64,000 nt of DNA from Hyphomicrobiales bacterium. Its GTDB lineage: Bacteria > Pseudomonadota > Alphaproteobacteria > Parvibaculales > Parvibaculaceae. The position numbers were made by a program, and so were the translations under genes. Location of the stretch: positions 1 to 64,000 of the forward strand of contig WGND01000005.1 in assembly GCA_016124805.1 (NCBI GenBank), given 5' to 3'. The notes under the pieces are model-generated. The model ran no database searches. It saw nothing but the letters and a program-made list of their open reading frames with translations, and was not told the origin of the DNA. Position 1 is the stretch's first letter. Each line of letters opens with the position of its first letter. Below, one piece after another: positions 43,476 through 54,228 of this stretch.

Positions 43476-44525
43476 TCAGGGCTTGAGAACCACGCGGCCC
43501 ATAATGGTGCCTTCGCGCAGATCGGTCAGCGACTGCGAGGCCGCGCTCAGCGGTCGCTCCGTGACAGGGATCGGGTCGATCTTGCCGGCGCGCACCAGTT
43601 CCATCATCTCTTCGGTTTCCGAAAGCGAGCCCACATAGCTACCACCAATCGAGATGGCGCGCATCGGGAACATCGGGATCGGCATGTTGAGCGCGCCGCC
43701 AAAGAGGCCGACGACGATGACCTTGCCACCCTTGCGCACGGCACTGGAGGCAAATTTCAGTGAGGCTTCCGAGCCCACGAAATCAACCGCAGCAGGTACA
43801 CCGCCATTGGTGTCGGCGAGGAGCTGCTTGATCGCGCCGGCATCTTTCGGATTATAGACTTCATGGGCGCCCGCACCCTTGGCCGCCTGCAGCTTGCCTT
43901 CATCCACATCGGCACCGATCGGCGCATTGTCGAACATGGCGCGCGCAAATTGCAGCCCCATCATGCCAACGCCACCAAGACCGACGACGAGCACACGCTC
44001 TTCCAGGCTGATATCGCCAAGCTTCTTCATGGCGGAGAAAGCGGTGAGGCCCGAGCACATATAGGTCGCGGCGAGACCAGCCGGCACGCCGGTATAGTCG
44101 AGCAGATAGCGCGGATGGGGCACGATCACATGGGTGGCATAGCCACCCGCAAGCTGGATGCCCAACTGGCGGGGCTTGTTGCAAAGCTGCTCTTCACCAC
44201 GCTTGCAGGTCGGGCATTCGCCGCAGCCGATCCAGGGATAAACAACACGCTTGGAACCGATCTCGGCGCCTTCCGCATCGGGACCGGCGGCAATGACTTC
44301 GCCTTCGATCTCGTGGCCGAGCGTGAAGGGCAGTTTGCGTCCGCCGCGGACGTCAAGCTGGTTGCCGCCACCCATGTCGAAGTGGCCGTCATGCAGATGC
44401 ACATCCGAATGGCAAACGCCGCAATGGGCAATCTTGACGAGAACCTCTGTGCCGACCGGCACGGGTGTTTCGCTATCAACCTCCTGAAGAGGCTGGCCAT
44501 ATTCAACGATTGCTTGAGACTTCAT
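43476..44525 (-). CDS. Zinc-dependent alcohol dehydrogenase (MDR family)
   Basis: A 349-residue medium-chain dehydrogenase. Catalytic zinc ligands are in HCGVCHSDVH and LGHEIEGEV, the structural zinc site is CGECPTCKRGEEQLC, and the NAD loop is VLVVGLGGVGMMGLQFA. The N-terminal part carries a Gly-rich insert (HFDMGGGNQLDVRGGRKLPF). It is close in type to bacterial alcohol/aldehyde dehydrogenases of broad range; the substrate cannot be set. ATG 44525 is used; the 41 codons before it do not look conserved. It is monocistronic, ending at the shared terminator. Confidence 0.92.
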   Translation of the reverse strand: MKSQAIVEYGQPLQEVDSETPVPVGTEVLVKIAHCGVCHSDVHLHDGHFDMGGGNQLDVRGGRKLPFTLGHEIEGEVIAAGPDAEGAEIGSKRVVYPWIGCGECPTCKRGEEQLCNKPRQLGIQLAGGYATHVIVPHPRYLLDYTGVPAGLAATYMCSGLTAFSAMKKLGDISLEERVLVVGLGGVGMMGLQFARAMFDNAPIGADVDEGKLQAAKGAGAHEVYNPKDAGAIKQLLADTNGGVPAAVDFVGSEASLKFASSAVRKGGKVIVVGLFGGALNMPIPMFPMRAISIGGSYVGSLSETEEMMELVRAGKIDPIPVTERPLSAASQSLTDLREGTIMGRVVLKP

Positions 44526-44640
44526 TTGCCGCACGTGCTCCCTGATACATTCGGACGGCAAGGCCGTCCTTGAAATTATTCTGTCTTTCGAGTTTCGCAT
44601 GCCAGACCGGATGCGACAACCTTGCCTGTCCGCTAGCGCC

Positions 44641-45498
44641 TCAGTCACGCGGTCGCATGCGATAAGCCTCCGCCAGAAGGCAGAACTGCGCCACGCTCAG
44701 CTGCTCGGCCCGTGTTGTCGGGTCGATCCCCGCCGACTGCAGCAGCGGCAGCGGATCAGGCACCAATGTTTTGAGGGCCGCGCGCAGCATCTTGCGGCGC
44801 TGACCGAAGGCGGAGGCGACCACAAGTTCCAGACAGCGCGGGTCTGCCGGTGCGGCCGGTTTGGGCAGCGGCACAAGTTCTACCACAGTCGAGGTGATGG
44901 CGGGCGGCGGTGTGAAAGCGCGCCGGTCAATATCAAAGAGCATGCGCGGACGTGTGCGCCATTGCGCCAGGACACCCAGCCGTCCATAGGACTTGCCGCC
45001 GGGGGGCGCCACGATGCGCTCGGCCACTTCCTTCTGGAACATCAGCGTCAGGCTTTCATACCAGGGCGGCCAGGGCTCGGTCTGCAGCCAGCCAATCAGA
45101 AGGGGCGTGGCGATATTGTAGGGCAGGTTTGCGACGATCTTGGCACGGCCCGCCACAAGAGAGCGCATATCTGTTTCCAGCGCGTCCCCCTCAATGATGG
45201 TGAGGCGACCGGGATAGGCAGCGCTGATGTCTTCAAGAGCCGGAAGACAGCGCTTGTCGCGCTCAACGGCAACGACATGCTCGGCCCCTTCGGCAAGCAG
45301 CGCGCGCGTGAGGCCGCCTGGACCGGGCCCCACCTCCACAACGGTAATGCCCTTCAAGGGGCCGGCGGCGCGCGCAATGCGACCCGTCAGATTAAGATCG
45401 AGCAGGAAGTTCTGGCCAAGCGACTTCTTGGCATCAAGACCATGCTGCGCAATAACCTCGCGCAGCGACGGCAGGCCGGTATCACGATCATCGGTCAT
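44641..45498 (-). CDS. rsmA: 16S rRNA dimethyladenosine transferase RsmA (KsgA)
   Basis: RsmA dimethylates A1518 and A1519 in 16S rRNA as a late check of 30S assembly. The 285-residue protein has [16 protein letters not shown] at the start, SAM loop [16 protein letters not shown], acidic [14 protein letters not shown], and the catalytic [11 protein letters not shown]. The C-terminal helical domain is present ([13 protein letters not shown]). It overlaps pdxA by 4 bases (ATGA), the conserved surA-pdxA-rsmA order. Confidence 0.97.
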   Translation of the reverse strand: MTDDRDTGLPSLREVIAQHGLDAKKSLGQNFLLDLNLTGRIARAAGPLKGITVVEVGPGPGGLTRALLAEGAEHVVAVERDKRCLPALEDISAAYPGRLTIIEGDALETDMRSLVAGRAKIVANLPYNIATPLLIGWLQTEPWPPWYESLTLMFQKEVAERIVAPPGGKSYGRLGVLAQWRTRPRMLFDIDRRAFTPPPAITSTVVELVPLPKPAAPADPRCLELVVASAFGQRRKMLRAALKTLVPDPLPLLQSAGIDPTTRAEQLSVAQFCLLAEAYRMRPRD

Positions 45499-46508
45499 AG
45501 GGCTGCCCTGTTGGCCGCCATCACATGGGCCAGCTGTAAGGCGGCGATGAGGCTGCCCGGATGCGCCTTGCCTTGTCCGGCAATATCGAGCGCCGTGCCA
45601 TGATCGGGCGAGGTTCGTATGATGGAGAGGCCCAGCGTTGTGTTGACACCACGCTCGAAATCCAGCGTCTTGATCGGGATCAGGGCCTGATCATGATACA
45701 TGCAGAGCGCCGCGTCATAGCCTGCGCGGGCGGCAGCATGGAACATGGTATCGGCAGAGTGTGGCCCGGTGACCCTCACGCCCTGTGACCGCAGTGTCTC
45801 GATGGCCGGGGTGATGATCTCGATTTCCTCGCGTCCCAGATGGCCTTCCTCGCCGGCATGCGGGTTGAGCCCGGCAATGGCGATGCGTGGCTCGTCGATC
45901 CCCATGTCACGACGCAGGGCGGCATCCAGAATGGTTGCCTGCGCCACGATGAGATCACTGGTGATGAGGCCGGGGACTTTTGCCAGCGGCGTATGAATGG
46001 TGAGCGGCACCACGCGCAAATCCGCGCAGGACAGCATCATGACGGGCAGGGGGCTGCCTGTGCGCGCGGCCAGATATTCGGTATGGCCGGGAACCGTGAG
46101 GCCGGCCTCGTAAAGCGCGCGCTTGTGAATGGGATTGGTCACGAGCCCGCTTGCCTGACCCGATTGCACAAGGTCGCAGGCCTGATCAATGGACGCCATC
46201 ACAGCCGCGGCATTCATCGGGTTCAACTGACCGGCGGTGACGGGCGCGGCCAGATGGAGCGGCAGCACGGGCAATGTGACGGCAAAACTCTCTGCGGCCT
46301 CTGACGGCTCGCTGATGAGCGAGACCGGCACTTTGAGGCCAAGCCGCTCAGCCAGACCTGAATAGAGCGAGGGGTCCCCGATCACAAAGAAGGGTGGCAG
46401 GGAGGCGGACTCGCGCGCCAGCCACGCCATGAGAGTGATCTCAGGCCCAATCCCGGCGGGCTCACCCATGCTGAGGGCAAGTGGTGGAATATTTCCTTTA
46501 GCGGACAA
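45495..46508 (-). CDS. pdxA: 4-hydroxythreonine-4-phosphate dehydrogenase PdxA
   Basis: PdxA oxidises 4-hydroxythreonine phosphate in vitamin B6 synthesis by the DXP-dependent route. The 337-residue protein has [15 protein letters not shown] at the start, [20 protein letters not shown] with substrate contacts, [19 protein letters not shown] with a metal His, and [20 protein letters not shown] then [14 protein letters not shown]. It overlaps both neighbours, surA by 11 bases and rsmA by 4. Confidence 0.97.
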   Translation of the reverse strand: MSAKGNIPPLALSMGEPAGIGPEITLMAWLARESASLPPFFVIGDPSLYSGLAERLGLKVPVSLISEPSEAAESFAVTLPVLPLHLAAPVTAGQLNPMNAAAVMASIDQACDLVQSGQASGLVTNPIHKRALYEAGLTVPGHTEYLAARTGSPLPVMMLSCADLRVVPLTIHTPLAKVPGLITSDLIVAQATILDAALRRDMGIDEPRIAIAGLNPHAGEEGHLGREEIEIITPAIETLRSQGVRVTGPHSADTMFHAAARAGYDAALCMYHDQALIPIKTLDFERGVNTTLGLSIIRTSPDHGTALDIAGQGKAHPGSLIAALQLAHVMAANRAAL

Positions 46509-47814
46509 CGATAACCGCGTCGCGCCGCAGATCGCGGAGATGGCGGCGTGACATCATCGAAATCTGCTGGGAATAGAGATTGTTATCGATGGCATCGCGT
46601 GACGGCAAGCCGCCTTCATCAGCGATATGGCCGCAGAGCATGACCATTTCGATACCGCGTTCACTGCGCAGCGGCTCGGTAATGTCGCCGACTTTCATCG
46701 GGCTGAGCGCCTGACGAAGTTTGGGGTCAAGCTGGCTGGCGATGACGGATTTGGGGGGCGTTGCGACGGCGCCCACATATTTGCCCGCCGCCTCACTCAC
46801 ATTTTCGCAGGTGGCACCGGCAGCCATGAATTCCTTGGTCTGCTTGATGCGCAGCTCAACAGCGCTCAGGGGAGCATCTGGTGAAAGCGGGAAAACGATC
46901 TGCACCAGCTGATACTGGTCGTTCATCGCATCAGCGCCTGTGCCGCTCTGTTTGCCGCCGAGCGAAATGATATAGAGGCCATTGCGTGTCTTGATCGGAT
47001 CCGAGATCGTGCCGGGATACATGTTCTTCACAACATCAGCGACGGCATCGGGTAGCTCGCTGGCGTGAACCCAGCCGATGTCACCGCCATTGGCAGCAGA
47101 GGCCGACTGGCTGAACTGACGGGCAACAGCTTCAAAGGGCGCGCCTTGACGCATCTGTTCGACCAGTCGCGTGGCGCCAGCCATGATTTCATTTTCCTGC
47201 CCCAGATCATAGGTCAGCAGAATTTCGGAAACCTTGTAGCGGGGCTGATTGGATTCCTCCTGCATGCGGCGCAGAACTTCATCAATGTCGCTGTCGCCGA
47301 CACTGACAAGCCCGCCAAACTGCTGCTGGACAAGTTTGTTCCAGGCAAGGTCGGCTCTGATCTGGTTGACCAGGGCGGATTTTTCCACGCCGCCCTTGTT
47401 GAGAAATTCGATCACTTCCGGTTCGGTCATGTTGGAGCGGCTGGCGATCTGCGCGATGGCCTTGTCGATCTCATCATCACTGACAGTGATATTTGTGCGC
47501 TTGGCCTCCTGCATTTTCAGGCGCTCGTCAATGAGACTGCGCAGAATCTGCGGTTGAACACGGGCAATATTCTCGGGCGTGTTGGGAATGCCGGAACTGA
47601 CCATTACCAGCTTCACGCGCTGCAGAAGGTCATAGGTCGAAATGATCTCGTCATTGACAATGGCGGCAATGCCCTGCTGCTCGTCATTCAGTTCGGCGTG
47701 AAGCTGTGTGCTGCCCGCAACGACCAGAACGCCAAGGAACAAAAGGCTCGCCAGATGGCGGGAGAAGCGACGGGCAAAACCGGTCTTCGCACTCGCAAAC
47801 AAATTTGGAATCAT
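46498..47814 (-). CDS. surA: Periplasmic chaperone SurA-like peptidylprolyl isomerase
   Basis: SurA escorts outer-membrane proteins across the periplasm. The 438-residue protein has a signal peptide (LASLLFLGVLVVAGSTQLHA), the N-terminal chaperone domain GIAAIVNDEIISTYDLLQRV, and a first parvulin domain (YKVSEILLTYDLGQ to GDIGWVHASELPDAVADVV, GLYIISLGG). The second parvulin-like part (about residues 290-400) is divergent. It lies between lptD and pdxA; a 145-base gap separates it from lptD. SurA needs the BAM machinery represented by bamB elsewhere in the window. Confidence 0.93.
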   Translation of the reverse strand: MIPNLFASAKTGFARRFSRHLASLLFLGVLVVAGSTQLHAELNDEQQGIAAIVNDEIISTYDLLQRVKLVMVSSGIPNTPENIARVQPQILRSLIDERLKMQEAKRTNITVSDDEIDKAIAQIASRSNMTEPEVIEFLNKGGVEKSALVNQIRADLAWNKLVQQQFGGLVSVGDSDIDEVLRRMQEESNQPRYKVSEILLTYDLGQENEIMAGATRLVEQMRQGAPFEAVARQFSQSASAANGGDIGWVHASELPDAVADVVKNMYPGTISDPIKTRNGLYIISLGGKQSGTGADAMNDQYQLVQIVFPLSPDAPLSAVELRIKQTKEFMAAGATCENVSEAAGKYVGAVATPPKSVIASQLDPKLRQALSPMKVGDITEPLRSERGIEMVMLCGHIADEGGLPSRDAIDNNLYSQQISMMSRRHLRDLRRDAVIVVR

Positions 47815-47959
47815 GACTTCTTTCGTGGGGTTGAAAACCCCTCCCGTTTGGTCGTGGTGCCCCGCTCGGCAGGGGCACAGAATACTTGAAACGAGCCTCT
47901 AATCAACCAAGCTCCGGTCGAATAAAGCACTGAAAAAGAGGTAAAATAAGGCGGAAGCC

Positions 47960-50167
47960 TCAGTTCGACGTGCCCAGCGAGGCTGTCCCGAGCGTCTTGA
48001 AAGTGACTTGCAGGAGAACGCTGTTTTCAGGCTCGATATCACGGTCACGCACGAATGTCTGATAAAACCCGAGGGAGATGTCAAAACATTCATCTTCATA
48101 GCCGAACCCGACCTGGTTGGAGACCGGCTTATGGGCCGCCATATCGCGTCGCGCCCGGCCAAACAGACGCCAATATTCGTCAAGCTTGATGATGGTTCCC
48201 AGAACAATTTCCTCACGCGTTTTGGTCGTCGTCGACTGGTCAGCCGAGAAATAGGCATAGCCGACTTCACCGGTCACAGGCCCTGCCTTGCCCAGTAGGT
48301 TCACTTCGTTCCGCTGAATGCCAAAATCATTATTGTCGATACGGAAACGGTGCACCGCCAGCAGATTGGGCGTGGGCGCGAGCATGATGCGACCGACATA
48401 ATCCGAGCTCTGTTCGCGAAGGCCGCTGGCCGAACTGAAGCTGTTATTGTCGCGCAGGCGGAAAGACTGGCCGAGCAGGGCCGTGGCCTGGCCACCGCCA
48501 TCACCATAAATGGCGTAGCGGAAACCGACATTGGCGCGCGCGCCTGTTTCCCAGCGGTCATAGCCCGGATAGCGATTGTCGGAAAAGAGATTGGTGTCGT
48601 CAAATTCGAAGCTCAGCGAGTCTTCGTTGGGTATCTCGATGGTATTGCCGACATTGGGCGAATAGATGAGCTGCATGATGGGCTCAATCACCTGACGATA
48701 ACCCTCATCGCTGCGCACCAGCGGATAGCTTGCCTCAGCACCAATGGTGGGCAATGCGCGGGCAATGGTCTTGTTGCCGAGATTGCTGCCGGGCACGGCC
48801 GGGTCCGTCACATTGTTGACGGCATAGAGATCGCCACGCAGGCTGCTGAACGCCCGATAGACAAGACCAAGGCGGCTGGTCAGGCGACGTTCCCAGTCAA
48901 CCGATGCCGAAACACGCTTTGAATCGGGGCCCTGTTCCCGGCTCAGCACCATGGCATTGCCGGTGAAACTGAGCTGTCCGCCAAGAACGGCTTCCGGCAA
49001 ATAATAGGTCCCATCCAGAAGCGGGGCGACCCAGGGGGTTGTCGAGGCATCATCCGTTGCGAGGAGGCCACGGAAATAATACGCATTCGCTGTGAAGCTG
49101 TTCCGCCCTTCATAGCGGTTCAGATAGACATTCGAGATCAGATCGGTCGTGTCTGAAAAATTATATTTGCGCAGATAGGTCGCATCGGAAACGAGCTGCA
49201 GGTCATAGCCCCAGCTCCATTCCGGGGTGATGGCAAAGGCCCCCTTGCTGAAGAGATGGCCGCGGAAATCTGAGTCAGCAGGTGTATTGGCGGTCTTGGT
49301 GGACGGCCAGGTGCCAGATGCGTTGACTTCAAAGGAACCATTGCCAAAGCGCTGACGATATTGTCCCTGATAGACCATGCCTTCGCGCGTGGTGTAGCGC
49401 GGCGCAATGGTTGCGTCCTTGTCCGGACTGATGGCCCAGTAATAGGGCACGCTGAACTGCATGCCGAGTTCGGATGAATTGCCAATGGAAGGGATCAGGA
49501 AACCGGACTGGCGCTTCACGCTCGGATCGGGTTGCGAGAAATAGGGCACGTAGAAAACCGGCACCCCGTAAATTTCCATATAGGCATCCTGATAGGAGAT
49601 GCGCTTGTTGACCTTGTCATGAATGACGCGGAACGCCTTGATCTGCCAGAGTGGATTTTTCTGGCCCTTCTCCTTGCAGATTTCGCAAGGGCTGTAGACG
49701 GCGCGCTTTAGCGTGGTGATGTTGCCGTTTTTGCGCGTCGCTTCCGTGCCAGCCAGACGTGACTTGTCGGTCAGCAGAACCGAGAGCGTTTCCACCACGC
49801 CATCTTTCAGATCGTTGCGCAGGACAACATGATCGGCAAAGGCCACATCGCCTGTGGTGTCGAGAAGCGAGACATTGCCGTCGGCTGTCACGACGCCGCT
49901 ATTGCTGTCATAGGTGACTTTGTCGGCCATCAGCACGCGACCGCCATTGGCGACCTCGACATGGCCGGTGGCGGTGACCACTTTCGTCTCGCGATTATAG
50001 ACAAGCTCGTCAGCCTGCATCAGGACTTCGCCCGATTCAGGAAAGGACTTGGCAGAGGGGGCAGGTTCGGCGGCGCGTGCCCCATCCGTGAGGGCAAAGA
50101 GGCCATTTGTCATGATCAGTGCGGTAACCACCCTGATTGCGGTTGACCGCCAGCTGCATGACCTCAT
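47960..50167 (-). CDS. lptD: LPS-assembly outer membrane protein LptD
   Basis: LptD is the beta-barrel that places LPS in the outer leaflet. The 735-residue protein has a signal peptide (start RSCSWRSTAIRVV, ending GARAA), an OstA-like beta-jellyroll (LVYNRETKVVTATGHVEVAN and VTYDSNSGVVTADGNVSLLD), then the barrel domain with aromatic strand ends (VPVFYVPYFSQPDPS). The motif YSPCEICKEKG after the jellyroll is typical of alphaproteobacterial LptD; a further Cys sits near the C-terminus (DECFDISLGFYQTF). ATG 50167 follows GGGGG. It sits after lptG with a 61-base gap. Confidence 0.96.
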   Translation of the reverse strand: MRSCSWRSTAIRVVTALIMTNGLFALTDGARAAEPAPSAKSFPESGEVLMQADELVYNRETKVVTATGHVEVANGGRVLMADKVTYDSNSGVVTADGNVSLLDTTGDVAFADHVVLRNDLKDGVVETLSVLLTDKSRLAGTEATRKNGNITTLKRAVYSPCEICKEKGQKNPLWQIKAFRVIHDKVNKRISYQDAYMEIYGVPVFYVPYFSQPDPSVKRQSGFLIPSIGNSSELGMQFSVPYYWAISPDKDATIAPRYTTREGMVYQGQYRQRFGNGSFEVNASGTWPSTKTANTPADSDFRGHLFSKGAFAITPEWSWGYDLQLVSDATYLRKYNFSDTTDLISNVYLNRYEGRNSFTANAYYFRGLLATDDASTTPWVAPLLDGTYYLPEAVLGGQLSFTGNAMVLSREQGPDSKRVSASVDWERRLTSRLGLVYRAFSSLRGDLYAVNNVTDPAVPGSNLGNKTIARALPTIGAEASYPLVRSDEGYRQVIEPIMQLIYSPNVGNTIEIPNEDSLSFEFDDTNLFSDNRYPGYDRWETGARANVGFRYAIYGDGGGQATALLGQSFRLRDNNSFSSASGLREQSSDYVGRIMLAPTPNLLAVHRFRIDNNDFGIQRNEVNLLGKAGPVTGEVGYAYFSADQSTTTKTREEIVLGTIIKLDEYWRLFGRARRDMAAHKPVSNQVGFGYEDECFDISLGFYQTFVRDRDIEPENSVLLQVTFKTLGTASLGTSN

Positions 50168-50228
50168 TATTCGCCCCCGCTTGAACTCGACCGGGCCCCA
50201 AAGCCCAGAATCCCTAACCTGATGATGT

Positions 50229-51323
50229 TTAACCGTCTTCGAGATGAAAGAGAACAGCCAGCCCCAAAAACATGACCGCGACGGAAGGGGCCCAGGCGGC
50301 CAGAAACGGGGGCAAAAACCCCGATATGCCGAGCGCCAGAGAGAGATCGCCCAGAAAAAATACCAGAAACCCTGAAAAGATGCCGCCCACAATCAGCTGG
50401 ATGAGGCCGCCCAGACGGGAGACGCGCAGGGAGAAGACCGCCGCGATCAGCACCATGGTGCAGAGCAGGAGGGGGGTGGCAAGGATCTCGTAGAAATGGA
50501 TCTGGTATCGCCGGGCCGAAAAGCCTGCCGCCTCAGCCGTCTGGATGAAATGGGGGAGTTCCCAGAAGGAAATCGTGTTCGGATTGGCAAAGCTCTCCTC
50601 CACCTGGCTTTTGGTCAGCGAGGTGGGCTGCTCATAACTGGCGTGGAAAACGGGCTGGCCTTCGGTCGGCGTAATCCAGGCGTCCTTGAGCGACCAGTAG
50701 CCGTCGCGCAGCAGGGCGGAGGCGGCATCGATACGGCCCTGATATTCATTGTCGCGGCGATAGAGAAAAATCGTGACTTCATTGAGCCGGATCATCTGCT
50801 CGTCAACACGCAGCGCATGAATGACCGATTGTCCCTTGGGATCGGCTTGACGCAGCCACAGCCCGTTCTTGGAAACAGCCAGAAGGCTGGAGCGGCCCTT
50901 GAGGTATTTTGAGTCGAGCTGCTCATAGCGTGCGGCCATGGTCGCCGAGACCGGGTTGTAGATCGTGACGACAAAGACGCCCATGAGGAAAGCAACAATG
51001 AGCGCCGGCGCCAGAAACTGCCAGACCGACACGCCCGAGGCGCGCACCACGACCATTTCCTGATTACGGGTGAGGCGCAGAAACGCCGCCATGCCGCCAA
51101 AGAGGACCGCGAAGGGAAGGGTAGTACCTGCCACGCGCGGCAGGTCAAGTATGGCCATGCCGACGAGCAGGCCGAAGGTCACCGTTTCGCGTTCGGATCC
51201 CCGCCGCATCAGCTCGACCAGATCAATCATGAAAATGAGTGAAAGGAAGAGCAGGAATGTCAGCGCCACAACCACAAAGAAGCTGCGCGAGAGATAGGTA
51301 GAGAGCGTCCAGGAAAGATTCAC
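50229..51323 (-). CDS. lptG: LPS export ABC transporter permease LptG
   Basis: LptG with LptF forms the inner-membrane permease of the Lpt bridge. The 364-residue protein has the YjgP/YjgQ layout: transmembrane helices at the start (TYLSRSFFVVVALTFLLFLS), the conserved GTTLPFAVLFGGMAAFLRLT and EMVVVRASGVSVWQFLAPAL, a periplasmic jellyroll, and three C-terminal helices. It overlaps lptF by 4 bases. Confidence 0.95.
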   Translation of the reverse strand: MNLSWTLSTYLSRSFFVVVALTFLLFLSLIFMIDLVELMRRGSERETVTFGLLVGMAILDLPRVAGTTLPFAVLFGGMAAFLRLTRNQEMVVVRASGVSVWQFLAPALIVAFLMGVFVVTIYNPVSATMAARYEQLDSKYLKGRSSLLAVSKNGLWLRQADPKGQSVIHALRVDEQMIRLNEVTIFLYRRDNEYQGRIDAASALLRDGYWSLKDAWITPTEGQPVFHASYEQPTSLTKSQVEESFANPNTISFWELPHFIQTAEAAGFSARRYQIHFYEILATPLLLCTMVLIAAVFSLRVSRLGGLIQLIVGGIFSGFLVFFLGDLSLALGISGFLPPFLAAWAPSVAVMFLGLAVLFHLEDG

Positions 51324-52483
51324 GAGCCCGCCCCCTCAACATGGCCGGGCCGTTCCAGACCGAGCAGTCGGTGGAGCAGTGGTTGAAAACGAACCCCCTG
51401 AATGATGGCGATACAGATGGCACCGACAATCAGCGGCACGGCATACATCAACACGATGAAGGCATTGTTGGAGGCGGCAAGGCTCGCCGTACCAAAGCCG
51501 ATCACACGGGCGGCCAGCGCCAGCGCTCCGGCAAGGGCCAGCCGCCGTGCGTAACCCCGCCGACTGAAAGGTGCGGGCAGCAAGGCGGCGAGCGCCACAA
51601 GGGCAAAGGCCAGAGAGAAAAGTGCGTTCGCAATGCGGTCATTGGCATCGGCCAGCAGCGCCTTGCGATTGCGCTGGGCCCAGGCGTCATCGGCCGCGGG
51701 CGACACCAGCTCGGAGAAATAGCGTTCGCGTGCTTCATTCACATAATTCGGACCCGAGCTCATATATTGGCTGAGGTCATATGAATATTTGTCGAAATAG
51801 AGCAGCGTGACCGCGCCAGCGGCATCATTTTTCTTGCGCGACATGCGCTGGATATTGCCGTTGAACATCACCAGACGCGGCCCGCTATCCGTGTCCACGA
51901 GGGAGCCCGTCTCGGCCATATAGGTGATTGGCTCATCCTTGTTGCGGGAATCCTGAACGAGAATGCCGTGCACGCTGCCATCCGAAGAGCGCTCGCGCAC
52001 ATAGACCGTCAGCCCGTCCACCGGATTGGTGAAAGCCCCTTCCTTCAGCATGGAGGAGGCGATGTCGCCGCGAATGGCATAGAGGCGGGACTTCAATTCG
52101 CGCAGGCCGGCAGGTGCAAGATAGAGATTGAGGATCAGCACCAGAATCGAGACCATGGATGCCAGCAGAAGGATCGGATAGGCCGTGCGCCAGAGACTGA
52201 TGCCTGCCGCATAGATCACAACGACTTCGCTGTCGCTGATGAGCTTGTTGAGCGCATAGAGAACGGCGATGAAAAGCCCGATGGGCAGGATGATGGCCAG
52301 CGTGCTCGGTAGCGCCAGCATGGTCAGCTCGAAATAGGTGCCGACCGACTGTCCCTGCGAAATCAGCAGGTCGAGCAGCTTCAGCGCCTGGGTGAGCCAG
52401 ATGATCCCCGTCAGCACGAAAGAGGCAACGCCAAAGGCGCCTGCCGTCTGCCAGAATATGTATCGGGTCAGGCCATTGAACAT
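51320..52483 (-). CDS. lptF: LPS export ABC transporter permease LptF
   Basis: The 387-residue partner permease. Helix 1 is WQTAGAFGVASFVLTGIIWL; the family core reads STLAIILPIGLFIAVLYALN and SDSEVVVIYAAGISLWRTAY; the periplasmic domain (about residues 125-260) and C-terminal helices follow. It is the first gene of the lptF-lptG-lptD-surA-pdxA-rsmA run and is divergent from pepA across 237 bases (52484-52720), which hold both promoters although I see no clear boxes. Confidence 0.95.
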   Translation of the reverse strand: MFNGLTRYIFWQTAGAFGVASFVLTGIIWLTQALKLLDLLISQGQSVGTYFELTMLALPSTLAIILPIGLFIAVLYALNKLISDSEVVVIYAAGISLWRTAYPILLLASMVSILVLILNLYLAPAGLRELKSRLYAIRGDIASSMLKEGAFTNPVDGLTVYVRERSSDGSVHGILVQDSRNKDEPITYMAETGSLVDTDSGPRLVMFNGNIQRMSRKKNDAAGAVTLLYFDKYSYDLSQYMSSGPNYVNEARERYFSELVSPAADDAWAQRNRKALLADANDRIANALFSLAFALVALAALLPAPFSRRGYARRLALAGALALAARVIGFGTASLAASNNAFIVLMYAVPLIVGAICIAIIQGVRFQPLLHRLLGLERPGHVEGAGS

Positions 52484-52720
52484 GGACCCCGGCTCCTGAT
52501 TGGCTGACGTTGGTGGGAAATCACGAACGAAACTGGTGAAGACGGCTTTCCCTTGTCTCTGATTTCGTTAGGATAACGCGCCTGACCAAAAGAAATGGTT
52601 ACCCCATTTTGTCCTGCGGGAAAAGCGACATGGTGTTGACCGCGCCCGATCCACGCGGCTTAGGCCCGCTCGCCCGCCAAGATGCCCAAAGACGCATGAT
52701 GCGCAAGAAAGGCCGAATTG

Positions 52721-54214
52721 ATGAATATCTCGTTTTCCGACATTTCCATTGCCAAAACAGGTGCTCTCGCCGTTCTGGTGGGTGAAACAGCCTCCCCACG
52801 CGGTATTGCCGCCGATTTGGACAAAGCCACCAAAGGCGCCCTGAAGCGCGCCATGAAGGCGGCCGACTTCACCGGCAAACCGGGCACTTCGCTGGAAATC
52901 ATGGGCTCGCAGGGCATTGCCGCCAGCCGGGTGATTCTCGTCGGCATGGGCAAAACGGGTGATCTTTCCCTCTCCGCGCTCGAAAATGCGGGTGGCACGC
53001 TGGTCGGTCGTCTGGAAAAGGCGAAGGAAAGCACGGTCGCCATCATCGTCGACAATGTCTCTTCGGCCAAGATTGATGCCGCCGAAGCTGCCGCCCGCGT
53101 CGCCTTCGGCGCGCGCCTGCGCAGCTACCGTTTCGAGAAATACAAGACGGTCAAGAAGACGGACAAGACAACGCCGCCGATCAAGAGCCTGACGATCATG
53201 ACGGCGGTCGCACCTGCCGCGCGCAAGACATGGGCAACACTCAGCAAGGTTGCCGACGGCATGTTCCTCGCCCGTGACCTTGTGAATGAGCCGGCAAATA
53301 TTCTGTTCCCGGCGGAGTTCGCCCGCCGCGCCAAAACGCTGAGCAAGTTGGGCGTGAAGGTGGAAGTGCTCAATGAAGCCGCCATGACAAAGCTCGGCAT
53401 GGGGTCGCTGCTGGGCGTGGGGCAGGGCAGTGAACGCGACAGCCAGCTGGTTGTCATGCGCTGGATGGGCGGCAAGGCCAATGAAAAGCCGGTCGCCTTT
53501 GTCGGCAAGGGTGTCTGCTTTGACACGGGCGGCATCTCGCTGAAGCCACCGGCCGGCATGGAAGACATGAAGGGCGACATGGGTGGTGCGGCTTGCGTGA
53601 CCGGCCTCATGCATACGCTTGCTGCCCGCAAGGCGAAGGTGAATGCCATTGGCGTCATCGGTCTTGTGGAAAACATGCCCGATGGCAAAGCCATCCGGCC
53701 CGGTGACATTCTGACCTCCATGTCGGGTCAGACGATCGAAGTCATTAATACCGATGCGGAAGGCCGCCTCGTGCTCGCCGATGCGCTCTGGTACACGCAG
53801 GATCGCTTCAAGCCGCAATTCATGATCGATCTTGCCACGCTGACCGGCGCGATCATGGTGGCGCTGGGCCGCGAATATGCGGGCCTCTTCTCCAATGACG
53901 ACAAGCTTTCCAAAATGCTCAGCGACTGCGGCGAGGCCGAAGGCGAAAAAGTCTGGCGTCTGCCCATGGGGCCTGCCTATGACAAGCAGATCAACTCGCG
54001 CTTTGCCGATATGAAAAATACCGGCGGTCGCGATGGCGGCTCAATCACGGCGGCGCAGTTCCTCGAACGCTTCGTCAACAAGACGACATGGGCCCATCTT
54101 GATGTGGCCGGTACGGCGATGAATTCGCCTGCCAGCGCCATCAACCAGAGCTGGGGATCGGGCTGGGGCGTGCGCCTGCTCAACCGTCTGGTGGCAGATC
54201 ACTACGAAGGCTGA
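52721..54214 (+). CDS. pepA: Leucyl aminopeptidase PepA
   Basis: A M17 metallo-aminopeptidase that removes N-terminal residues from peptides; in E. coli it also binds DNA. The 497-residue protein has the metal and substrate motifs [31 protein letters not shown], and the signature [17 protein letters not shown] 52721 follows AAAGG; TTG 52718 is next to it. The N-terminal domain is variable as usual. holC follows after 14 bases, a frequent pair. Confidence 0.96.
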   Translation: MNISFSDISIAKTGALAVLVGETASPRGIAADLDKATKGALKRAMKAADFTGKPGTSLEIMGSQGIAASRVILVGMGKTGDLSLSALENAGGTLVGRLEKAKESTVAIIVDNVSSAKIDAAEAAARVAFGARLRSYRFEKYKTVKKTDKTTPPIKSLTIMTAVAPAARKTWATLSKVADGMFLARDLVNEPANILFPAEFARRAKTLSKLGVKVEVLNEAAMTKLGMGSLLGVGQGSERDSQLVVMRWMGGKANEKPVAFVGKGVCFDTGGISLKPPAGMEDMKGDMGGAACVTGLMHTLAARKAKVNAIGVIGLVENMPDGKAIRPGDILTSMSGQTIEVINTDAEGRLVLADALWYTQDRFKPQFMIDLATLTGAIMVALGREYAGLFSNDDKLSKMLSDCGEAEGEKVWRLPMGPAYDKQINSRFADMKNTGGRDGGSITAAQFLERFVNKTTWAHLDVAGTAMNSPASAINQSWGSGWGVRLLNRLVADHYEG

Positions 54215-54228
54215 TGCATAACTGACGC

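Noticed and set aside
44599-45603. 334-residue plus-strand frame opposite rsmA
   Set aside because: Shadow of rsmA; no ribosome site and no motif.
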